From Anaerolineae bacterium (GTDB taxonomy: Bacteria; Chloroflexota; Anaerolineae; J102), in contig JALWDV010000307.1 of NCBI GenBank assembly GCA_027036755.1, forward strand, positions 1-13,085: 13,085 nucleotides of DNA. The letters are read 5' to 3'. Below are positions 1-6,589 of this stretch, piece after piece. Made by a program: the position numbers and the translations under genes. The notes under the pieces are model-generated. The model was given only the letters and a program-made list of their open reading frames with translations. It was not told the DNA's origin and did no database searches. The stretch's first letter is position 1. Every line of letters starts with the position of its first letter.

Positions 1-2353
1 CCTTGATTCCCACCCACAGTTGGGCGAAGGGCTGGTTGCGGTCGTTGTGCAGATTCCAGAAGCCCTGGTACACGCCCGGCTCGACCGGCGCGATGAGGTC
101 CAGCTTGAGGTCGTAGGTTTCGCCCGGTTTCACTTCTTCATCGAGATATTTGCGCCCACCCGACATGTCGGCTCCGGGCCGGTTGCCATGATCAAAATCC
201 AAATAGTAGTCGGTGGTCCAGGTGCAATCGCCGATGTTCTTCACCCGCCACACTTTCTGGAAGGGCGTTCCCGGATCGACGATAGGGGGCTTTCGCATGT
301 TGTGGTCGTCGTAGGTGATGTCGGCGATCCACTTGACTTTGTCGGTGCAGCCAGACGTGGGCGTCTCGATAGGGGTTCCGGCCACGGGCGAGACGGACAG
401 ATAACGCTGGCTCAGGGACTCAATGGTTTTGTCATCGGCCAACTGCGCGAGCGAGCCGTTCAGCTTCTCGATCATCTCATCTGCGCCCGGCGGCGCGGCG
501 ATGGCGTAGGATTGCTGATAAAGACCGCTGGCCGCCACGCTGACGCCGATGAAGCGATATCTGCGGGCCATGCGCAGGTCTTTCACATACGTCCCCTCTT
601 GCTTGTTGACCTTGTCGTCGGGGCACAGCTTTCGCGTCAGCGCGATGTCTCCGATCTTGATCTTGTTGTCCTTGACTTCGTAGGTGGTGTTGAAGAGATT
701 GCATCCGGCCGAGCCGGTCATCTTCTTCTGGCCGAAGAGCGCGGTCAGTTGCGAAATGTCAAGAGGGGCCTTGCCCTTGTCGGGCGGGCCAAAGGTCATC
801 AATTGCCAGTTGGTGAATTGCAGCGGGTTTTTGTGCTGCGCCCGGAACTTGAGCGCATCCAGACCGCCGTTGTAGTAGAGGATGAGCTGATCCTGGTTGA
901 TCTCCCCACGCTCCACGCCAGCCAGCGCGCCCAGATAGGTGGTTTCCACCCCGTTGATGGTGGGATCGCAGGCTTTCATCGTGGCTGCGCCCAGCTCGAA
1001 GGTGACGGAGTCGCCATCGATGGTGACTTTCCCCGCGTAGTGGTTGCATCCCGACGAGCCCGAAACCCCGCCATCCTTGTTGATGCCCAGGGTGACGTTG
1101 ACGCCTTCGGGCACGGCCTGGGGCTGGAAGATGTCGCCGTAAGCGTATAGGTTCCAGGTGATGTTGGTCAGATCGATTTCGGGACGGGCCTTGAAGACCA
1201 GCAGCAGCGTCCCCTTTTTGTCCCGGAACGTCAATGTGTCACCCTCGATGTGGTAGGTGGCGGCGTTGACCAGGTCTTTCAGGAACTGATTTTCCTGATC
1301 CATGACGCCCGCCGGCTCTTCGCATGATTTGCGGGTGGTGATGGGGGTGGTGACGGTGATGTCGGAGGCGTTGATCTGAAGGTCTGCCGAGTAGCTGTTG
1401 CAGCCTGCGTTGCCGCTGATGACCGCGTTGGCAATGGTGGCGGTGATGGGCGCGCCCGAGAGCGTGGGCAGTTGATTGCCCTCGTCGTCGGCGTAGGCGG
1501 TCAGCACCCATTCCCCCCCCTGCAATGGCATATCCGTCAGCGGCTTGTAGGTGAGCAGCACCTTGCCCCGTCTACTCAGCAACTGGAGTTTGCCCCGGGT
1601 CTGCCGGGCCAGGTCTTCGGCTGTAAACGCATCCACCAGCACTACATCCACGATGCCGTCCACCAGGGCTTCGACGGCCTGACCGATGGTGGGGTAGAGG
1701 TGGACGTTTTCCCGGGGCAACGCGCCATTTTCGACCTGGGTTCGCAGCCAGTCCGCGAAATCGGTCCCGGTCTCGGCGCCCACCTTGAGTTTCGCCAGGT
1801 CTTCCACCTGCTGGATGGAGGGCAGATTCGCGTCTGCATTGGCCAGCAGCGCCACATCCCCTTGCAGATAAGGGGCGGTGAACGCGACTTTCTCTTGCCG
1901 GGCGGGGGTGACGGCGATAGCGCCAATGGCTGCATCCACTTCGCCCGCTTGCACTTTGTCCAGCAACTGGTCGAAGGGCATGTCCTGGAATACGACCTCG
2001 ACGCCCAGCGTCTTCCCTATCTCCTTCATCAGGGCTATGTCGAACCCGTCCAGTTGGCCTTCGGGCGTGTAGTAGACGAATGGCGGATAGCCGCTGGAAA
2101 CGCCGACGACCATCTTTCCTTTTTCCTGGATGGATTGCCACAGGGAGCTGGCTTCTTTGGGCGAGATGGGGGTGACGGGGGTTGGGGTGGGAGCGGGCGG
2201 TTGTTCGATCTGCTCTGTGGCCGCAGGTCCGCCCACCGGCGTTTTGGCCGCGGGGCCTGGCTGTTGTTCGATGCTCGTGCAACCTGCGATGACAAGCGCC
2301 AGCAATAGAATGATTGTGAAGATCGCAAGGGATTGGGGGAATCGTGATCTCAT
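1..2353 (-). CDS. Lipoprotein: SBP_bac_3 domain split by three META domains, plus NBR1-like Ig domain (3' end outside window)
   Basis: 784 residues are visible and the frame is still open at base 1. The start is ATG 2353-2351, with AGGAGA about 8 nt upstream. A lipoprotein signal peptide ends in VIAGC (Cys25), followed by a Pro/Thr linker. Residues 78-255 are the first part of an amino-acid-type periplasmic binding domain (GKMVVGVSSGYPPF, TPAR with the usual ligand Arg152, VDAF with Asp241). Three META/HslJ-type domains follow at about 280-388, 398-506 and 513-598, each with a GCN motif (317, 436, 551) and a later conserved Cys (344, 462, 577). Residues 600-653 return to the C-terminal end of an SBP_bac_3 domain (QSYAIA, then the closing helices). 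Residues 675-784 match the NBR1-like Ig domain (VWRVKNIGDCTW, KPGETYDL, GVYQGFWNL). It should be membrane-anchored and extracytoplasmic. A ligand-sensing or binding role is inferred, as no ABC permease genes are visible. It lies 106 bp downstream of the C11 peptidase gene on the same strand. Confidence 0.88.
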   Translation of the reverse strand, partial: MRSRFPQSLAIFTIILLLALVIAGCTSIEQQPGPAAKTPVGGPAATEQIEQPPAPTPTPVTPISPKEASSLWQSIQEKGKMVVGVSSGYPPFVYYTPEGQLDGFDIALMKEIGKTLGVEVVFQDMPFDQLLDKVQAGEVDAAIGAIAVTPARQEKVAFTAPYLQGDVALLANADANLPSIQQVEDLAKLKVGAETGTDFADWLRTQVENGALPRENVHLYPTIGQAVEALVDGIVDVVLVDAFTAEDLARQTRGKLQLLSRRGKVLLTYKPLTDMPLQGGEWVLTAYADDEGNQLPTLSGAPITATIANAVISGNAGCNSYSADLQINASDITVTTPITTRKSCEEPAGVMDQENQFLKDLVNAATYHIEGDTLTFRDKKGTLLLVFKARPEIDLTNITWNLYAYGDIFQPQAVPEGVNVTLGINKDGGVSGSSGCNHYAGKVTIDGDSVTFELGAATMKACDPTINGVETTYLGALAGVERGEINQDQLILYYNGGLDALKFRAQHKNPLQFTNWQLMTFGPPDKGKAPLDISQLTALFGQKKMTGSAGCNLFNTTYEVKDNKIKIGDIALTRKLCPDDKVNKQEGTYVKDLRMARRYRFIGVSVAASGLYQQSYAIAAPPGADEMIEKLNGSLAQLADDKTIESLSQRYLSVSPVAGTPIETPTSGCTDKVKWIADITYDDHNMRKPPIVDPGTPFQKVWRVKNIGDCTWTTDYYLDFDHGNRPGADMSGGRKYLDEEVKPGETYDLKLDLIAPVEPGVYQGFWNLHNDRNQPFAQLWVGIK

Positions 2354-2459
2354 GGAGCGAATCTCCTGGTGGATGCAAGGCCCCGCTGCGGTGCGACTGA
2401 GTCTCTGCGGGGGTGACGGGGGAAGGAGGTGATGGGATGAAAGCGTAAGGGGAAATGGT

Positions 2460-4925
2460 TCATTTCACGGTGATGCCGGCGTAGACCGGCTGGGTGTCGC
2501 CGTCCATGTCCTGGATGACGAAGCCGACCTGGTACTCGCCCGGCGGCGCATCCAGCTCGCGCCATTCGATGGGCGCGTCGCCAAAGGTGATGGTTCCGCC
2601 TTGCTCCGACGCGACGCCTGTCATTCGACCTTTTTCATCCAGATCGAACCATTTTTCCAGCACGGTGAATTGATCGCCCGGCTGGGGCAGAATCTCGCGG
2701 GCGGCTCCGCTGAAATCCTTGTCGGTGTAGCCGAAGACTTGCTTCAACTGGCCCGTGCCGTTATCGAAGTGAAGTCGCGCGTAGCGCTGCTCGCCGTCGG
2801 CGTAGGTGTAGATGCCATCCACCGTGTAGACGGCCTCTTCGTAGCTGGCGCCGTAGCGCTGAGGCGAGAAGAGCGCGGTCACGGTGTGCTGGCCGTCGTT
2901 GATGCCGAAGAACAACGGCTCCCATTCGAATTCCAGGGTGAATTCGCCCTCGCCCCAATCGGGGTATGTGACGCCGTCCACGGTGCGATTCTGGCCGCTT
3001 TCCAGATAATCCATGTCGGCCACAAAGAGGGCGTTGGCCTGTTTATCCAACATGCCGGTGAAGATGTAGATGTAGCCCAGATTCTCGCCCCGGATGTCGG
3101 CGCTGATGACCACCGGCTTGCCAGCGGACGCAGTGGGAGCGGAGAGGCGGATGGGCGAGACCTGGATTTTGCCCGCACCCGGCGCCTTGGTCTCTTGGGG
3201 CCCGACCGTAGGCAGGGGCGCGTCCGGCTTGTTTTCGAATCGACGCCCGGTGTAGTGATAGTTCAGGAAGTTGTCCCACAGGGACGCGCGGGCGAAGCGA
3301 TCCGCGGTCATCTCGTAAGATTGGCCGCCCGCGACCCGGTTGAAGTAGAGATCCGAGTTGGGGAAGTAGATGGAGACGCCGTTGGAGCCGGGTTTGTTGC
3401 GCCCGTGGGTTTCGGCCACCACGGTCCTATCCAGCGCGGCCAGCACCGCATCCGCCGCGTCTTGCACCGCCTGGTCTTTGACCTCGCGCTGCAGGATGCG
3501 CACGAAGTTGCCGAGATCAAGATAGGAGGGGCGGGCGTTGCGTCCGAACACGCTGGTGTAGGATTGGGCGTAGCCGCGGGCCTTGGCCACGGCTTTCTGG
3601 TTTGCTCTCTGCAATGCGAAGGACAATTGGTTGAGCGCGTCCATCAGGCCCGGAAAAGCCTGCAAGTCCACGGCCGAAAGCGTGGCCCCGTCCGCCATCT
3701 TTTGCACCACCTGCCGGGCCGTGATGCCGCGGCGACCGACCATGTCGGCCCGGGCGCTGTCGTCGACGATGCGTTGATCAGCCTGGATGTAGGTGTTGAC
3801 GATGTGCTTGCCCAGTTCGCTCCCATCCATGTCGGGGTTTTTTAGCAGTTCGCGCAGGAAACTGGCGTAGGCCCAGCCCACCGCGGGCTCTGTCTCTTGC
3901 GAGGCCACCGCGTAGCGGGCGTAGGGCTGCAGGGCAGCGAAGACCTCGGCGTGGGCCATCAGACAGGCGTCCAGCCCGATGAGCTCGAATTGCTCGACGT
4001 CCGTGGTCTGCTGTATTTTCGCCAGCGCCCGATCCAGCTCCGTGAGATAGAGGTGATCGCCCAGGGCCGAGGCCAGGGGGATGTCGTCGGGCCCGCGGCC
4101 GCGGGCGGTGGGGTCCGACCAGCCTCCGGGCCAGCCCATGCCATGATCCGAGAGAATGAGGACGTATTTGTCGGCGGGATAGTTCTGCACGGCCCATTGC
4201 ACAAAGTCCACCAGGGTGTCGCCGTCCGCCATGTTGGCTTCGCCAATATCCTCGATTTCGCGCGAGGCCAGACGGTTGAGGTTAGGGTCGAAGGTGACAT
4301 AAAAGCGTTTGGTGGAAGTCCAGTCCCCATCCCCGCGAAAGCCCCTGCGGTAGCGATCCAACTGGGCGACGATTTTCACCCGTTCGCTTGAGCCCGCGCG
4401 CTCGGCCTCGTTCAGATCGATGTCGATGTCTTTTTCCAGGATTTTGTCATCCGCGTCCTGGTAGAGCATGATCAGCCAGGTGTCGCCCGCGCCGCTGGCC
4501 GCCTGGGGCGTGGCCACGGCCACAGTGGGGGCTGGCCGGGGCGTGGCGGTGGCGCGCCGGGACTGCCGGGTGGGTTGCTGCGCGGGCGGCTGCTGATAAT
4601 CGGGCCGGGAGGGCGCTTCTCCGCCGCCTAACAGCTTGGGCAGCATGAAGAGGAGAAGCAGCAGCAAGATCGCGCCGATGAGCAGGCAGCCGATTTTGCC
4701 GCCGCAGCCGCCGGGCATGGCGGGCATGGCTCCGCCGCCCGAAGGGGGGCGCGGGGAGAATCCTCCGCCTCCGCCCGGGCCCGAAGGCGGGCGCGGGGGT
4801 GGAGCTGCGGGCCGGGGCGCGGGCCTGCGGTCTCGGGTGGGGGCTGCGGCCTGTTCCCGCGGGGCCGAGGATGAGGTGCGTCGTCGCCGTTTGGCGCGGA
4901 TGGTGCGTTTTTCGTTTTCAGACAT
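2460..4925 (-). CDS. Membrane-anchored clostripain-like (peptidase C11) cysteine protease
   Basis: 821 residues, ATG at 4925-4923. Residues 1-77 are basic, then Pro/Gly-rich. One hydrophobic segment follows at about 78-99 (GCLLIGAILLLLLLFMLP), then a Pro/Thr linker. With the positive N-terminus inside, the body should lie outside the membrane. Residues 148-590 carry the clostripain family pattern: DTWLIMLYQDADD, then LILSDHGMGW with catalytic His261, then LIGLDACLMA with catalytic Cys321, then VASQETEP. Known C11 peptidases cleave after basic residues, but specificity here is not deducible. Residues from about 605 to the end form a beta-rich region without a recognised family (GEYQVGFVIQDMDGD near the end). 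No good Shine-Dalgarno is seen; an AAGGA lies about 20 nt upstream. The leader carries a dispersed repeat shared with the dnaD-like gene. The lipoprotein gene follows in the same direction, suggesting an envelope-associated operon. Confidence 0.9.
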   Translation of the reverse strand: MSENEKRTIRAKRRRRTSSSAPREQAAAPTRDRRPAPRPAAPPPRPPSGPGGGGGFSPRPPSGGGAMPAMPGGCGGKIGCLLIGAILLLLLLFMLPKLLGGGEAPSRPDYQQPPAQQPTRQSRRATATPRPAPTVAVATPQAASGAGDTWLIMLYQDADDKILEKDIDIDLNEAERAGSSERVKIVAQLDRYRRGFRGDGDWTSTKRFYVTFDPNLNRLASREIEDIGEANMADGDTLVDFVQWAVQNYPADKYVLILSDHGMGWPGGWSDPTARGRGPDDIPLASALGDHLYLTELDRALAKIQQTTDVEQFELIGLDACLMAHAEVFAALQPYARYAVASQETEPAVGWAYASFLRELLKNPDMDGSELGKHIVNTYIQADQRIVDDSARADMVGRRGITARQVVQKMADGATLSAVDLQAFPGLMDALNQLSFALQRANQKAVAKARGYAQSYTSVFGRNARPSYLDLGNFVRILQREVKDQAVQDAADAVLAALDRTVVAETHGRNKPGSNGVSIYFPNSDLYFNRVAGGQSYEMTADRFARASLWDNFLNYHYTGRRFENKPDAPLPTVGPQETKAPGAGKIQVSPIRLSAPTASAGKPVVISADIRGENLGYIYIFTGMLDKQANALFVADMDYLESGQNRTVDGVTYPDWGEGEFTLEFEWEPLFFGINDGQHTVTALFSPQRYGASYEEAVYTVDGIYTYADGEQRYARLHFDNGTGQLKQVFGYTDKDFSGAAREILPQPGDQFTVLEKWFDLDEKGRMTGVASEQGGTITFGDAPIEWRELDAPPGEYQVGFVIQDMDGDTQPVYAGITVK

Positions 4926-5321
4926 GGTGACTTATCGATGGAATCCTTGTTTGCTGGGATAGAAGATGTCTCACGCAAAGGCGCAGAGGCGCAAAGGAAA
5001 AAGTATGGACTCGCCGCTGATAACGCGGATCAGGTGGATATTCGCAGATGAAAGTAACTGCTCAGGTAGCCTGATTCGGCCTGGAAAAAGTCTTGCCACG
5101 AAGGCTCGAAGGAACGAAGACACGAAGGAAATCCTTATTTCTCACCCTTCGCGCCTTCGTGTCGTCGTGTCTTCGTGGTTTTTGGCTTTGCTACGTTAGT
5201 AGTTACAGATGAAATCAGAAAAATCCGCGAATATCCGCACAATCAGTGTCATCCGCGACGAATCAAAAGGTTTTGCGCGGGGCAAGATTTTTGGATTCTG
5301 GCTGGGCTAGGTTAGGGGCGC
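4926..5321. repeat. Intergenic mosaic of nested inverted repeats
   Basis: No credible gene is seen. After the leader repeat at 4931-5003, two pairs of inverted arms nest inside each other. In the outer pair, CGCGGAT 5024-5030 faces ATCCGCG 5251-5257, and GGATATTCGC 5036-5045 faces GCGAATATCC 5227-5236. In the inner pair, CCACGAAG 5096-5103 faces CTTCGTGG 5171-5178, and CACGAAGG 5121-5128 faces CCTTCGTG 5154-5161. The inner arms are themselves degenerate short repeats of ACGAAG. Such motifs are commonly dispersed in spacers of environmental bacterial genomes. Function is unknown. Confidence 0.7.
4931..5003 (-). repeat. Dispersed leader repeat, copy A
   Basis: This 73-bp segment aligns without gaps to 8666-8738 with about 12 mismatches. 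The best conserved part is 4966-5002, containing TCTCACGCAAAG and GCAAAGGAAAAA. It begins 6 bp upstream of the C11 peptidase start codon, so it would lie in that gene's leader. It could be a dispersed intergenic repeat or a shared regulatory leader; two copies cannot decide. Confidence 0.65.
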
Positions 5322-5485
5322 CTAGTACAAGGAGGCGTAAGTCGTTGTATCGTTAGCTACTTGCGCTTGCGTCCAGCCGGATTCGCAATCCGGCGGGTTG
5401 AACGGGAAAAATGCGCCGGATCGCACATCCGGCGCGGCGCATTATCATAACAAACCATACAATCATTTCGGCCTTCGTGTACTAG
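5322..5485. mobile_element. MITE-like 164-bp element, copy 1
   Basis: The element begins CTAGTACA and ends TGTACTAG. Its 29-bp ends are imperfect inverted repeats (22 of 29 positions match). It aligns without gaps to 9038-9201 with 9 differences. It contains two hairpins: GCCGGATT 5376-5383 with AATCCGGC 5387-5394, and GCGCCGGAT 5413-5421 with ATCCGGCGC 5427-5435. The outermost CTAG may be a 4-bp target duplication. It has no coding capacity, so it would need a transposase supplied elsewhere. Confidence 0.75.
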
Positions 5486-5585
5486 GTAAATAGAACGCAG
5501 ATGGCGCAGAAAAAGATGATCTATGGTTGAGGCCACGCTCAGCGGCCAACTAACGCATCACGCATTACGCATTACGCATCACGTC
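5486..5585. repeat. Short spacer with CGCATYA tandem repeat
   Basis: The spacer contains four consecutive 7-bp units of CGCATYA at 5554-5581. They lie directly beyond the stop codon of the minus-strand glycine-rich gene, so they would be in its 3' untranslated region. The stretch AACGCAGATGGCGCAG just before resembles the motif of the leader repeat at 4931-5003. Confidence 0.55.
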
Positions 5586-6146
5586 TCACTGCAAAGCCTC
5601 GGTCAGCATCTGCAGGGCCTCCTGCACGCCCGCGGCGGCCTGGTCCTCATCCAGGCCCGCTTCCTGCGCGGCCCGGGTGATGATCTCCGACTGATCGGGT
5701 GCGTGCTCGGCCAACGCTCCCATGTCTATCTCCTCCAGGCGCGAATCCTTCGAGTGTTTCTTCTGCGACATGAGCATGGTGAGGGCGCTGGCGACCAACG
5801 CGCTGGCCTGGGCCGGAGGGATGCCGAATTTTTCGGCCAGCGAGGTGACGATGGGGCCCACCACGGGCATTTGCGATAAATCCATGCCGCCGCCACCGCC
5901 GCCCGAAAGCGCGCCCAACATGCCGCCAAGGCCGCCGCCACCGCCGCCGGTGAGCGCGCCCAAGATGCCTGCGAGATCGCCGCCACCGCCGCCCAGCATG
6001 CCCGCCAGGCCGCCCAGCGCGTCTGCGCCCGGGCCTTTGGCTGCGCCGGGGGCAGAAGTCGCCGCGCTCAGCAAATCGCTCAGGCCACCCTCGTTGTCAT
6101 CGTCATTGGAACCGCTCAGCATGGAATTGAGAAGATCGTCTGCCAT
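5586..6146 (-). CDS. Small glycine-rich protein with DUF937-like segment
   Basis: 186 residues from ATG 6146-6144, preceded by AAGAGG about 8 nt upstream. This start is preferred to one 42 bp further upstream, which lacks such a site and adds an unlikely N-terminus. An acidic N-terminal segment (MADDLLNSML, then DDDNEGG) is followed by a repeat region at residues 44-87. There a hydrophobic LxGxLGAL-type block alternates with runs of five or six glycines, about three units of 15-16 residues. Residues 93-128 (MPVVGPIVTSLAEKFGIPPA, then a small-residue helix) resemble DUF937-type proteins. The C-terminus (130-186) is charged and helical. No signal peptide or clear membrane segment is seen, so it is probably cytoplasmic. 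Function is unknown. The glycine runs come from GGC-rich microsatellite-like DNA that could vary in length between strains. Confidence 0.8.
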   Translation of the reverse strand: MADDLLNSMLSGSNDDDNEGGLSDLLSAATSAPGAAKGPGADALGGLAGMLGGGGGDLAGILGALTGGGGGGLGGMLGALSGGGGGGMDLSQMPVVGPIVTSLAEKFGIPPAQASALVASALTMLMSQKKHSKDSRLEEIDMGALAEHAPDQSEIITRAAQEAGLDEDQAAAGVQEALQMLTEALQ

Positions 6147-6262
6147 GAGAATACCTCTTTGTGATGTGAGTGATGAACGCCTGCCCAATCGCTTTCCGCC
6201 TGTTCGTCATCCTCGGGCGAGATGCGAGACGCAATCGATTGGCGGCGCTATCGAAAATGGGG

Positions 6263-6291
6263 TTGAAGAAAAGTCATTTTTGCATCATAAT
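6263..6291 (+). promoter_or_regulatory. Putative sigma70-type promoter for the CBS remnant
   Basis: TTGAAG at 6263-6268 and CATAAT at 6286-6291 are separated by 17 bp. They match the -35 consensus at 4 of 6 positions and the -10 consensus at 5 of 6. The surroundings are more AT-rich than the neighbouring genes. A transcript would start near 6298 and run into the broken CBS gene. Confidence 0.4.
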
Positions 6292-6385
6292 AGCAATCAG
6301 CCATCCTGAACACATCAATCGACGTTGTTTCAGGATGTTTCATTACAATCCCGGCCCAATCATCCTTACACCAAAAGTGGAAGCC

Positions 6386-6577
6386 GTGAAAACCAGAGTG
6401 AAGATGTCCTCCAGTCCCAGGGCGCTCAGGTTTGGACCGTGCCGCCCGACGCCACCGTCTTCGATGCGTTGAAGCTGATGGCGGATGAAAATATCGGCTC
6501 GGTGTTGGTGATGGAAGGGGACCTGCTTGTTGGGATTTTATCAGAACGGGATTACGCCCGCAAGGTGATCCTCCACG
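6386..6577 (+). pseudogene. Truncated and frameshifted CBS-domain protein
   Basis: Residues encoded from about 6403 onward read DVLQSQGAQVWTVPPDATVF, then DALKLMADENIGSVLVMEGD and GILSERDYARKVIL. This is the first CBS repeat of the common two-CBS proteins, which use the pair to bind adenosine nucleotides. The family continues with a second CBS repeat, but here similarity stops near 6577. The frame then passes through unrelated residues to a stop at about 6633, overlapping the 3' end of the DnaC-like gene on the other strand. The family start resembles MKTVKDVLQS. Here GTG 6386 gives M-K-T-R-V-K but is one base out of frame with DVLQSQG, suggesting a 1-bp deletion near 6401-6403. An alternative TTG or ATG start around 6325-6335 would only add an unrelated N-terminus. 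A promoter candidate lies upstream at 6263-6291. The domain identity is firm. The pseudogene status is inferred from the missing half and the frame break. Confidence 0.7.
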
Positions 6578-6589
6578 TTGGAGCTGCGT

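Noticed and set aside
20..2308. Open frames of 376 and 278 codons on the plus strand and a 268-codon frame on the minus strand over the lipoprotein gene
   Set aside because: All are out of frame with the lipoprotein, which reads continuously from 2353 to base 1 with a signal peptide and several known domains.
2601..3845. A 414-codon open frame on the plus strand opposite the C11 peptidase
   Set aside because: It lies entirely inside the minus-strand gene, which has clear C11 catalytic motifs. The plus-strand product has no family features.
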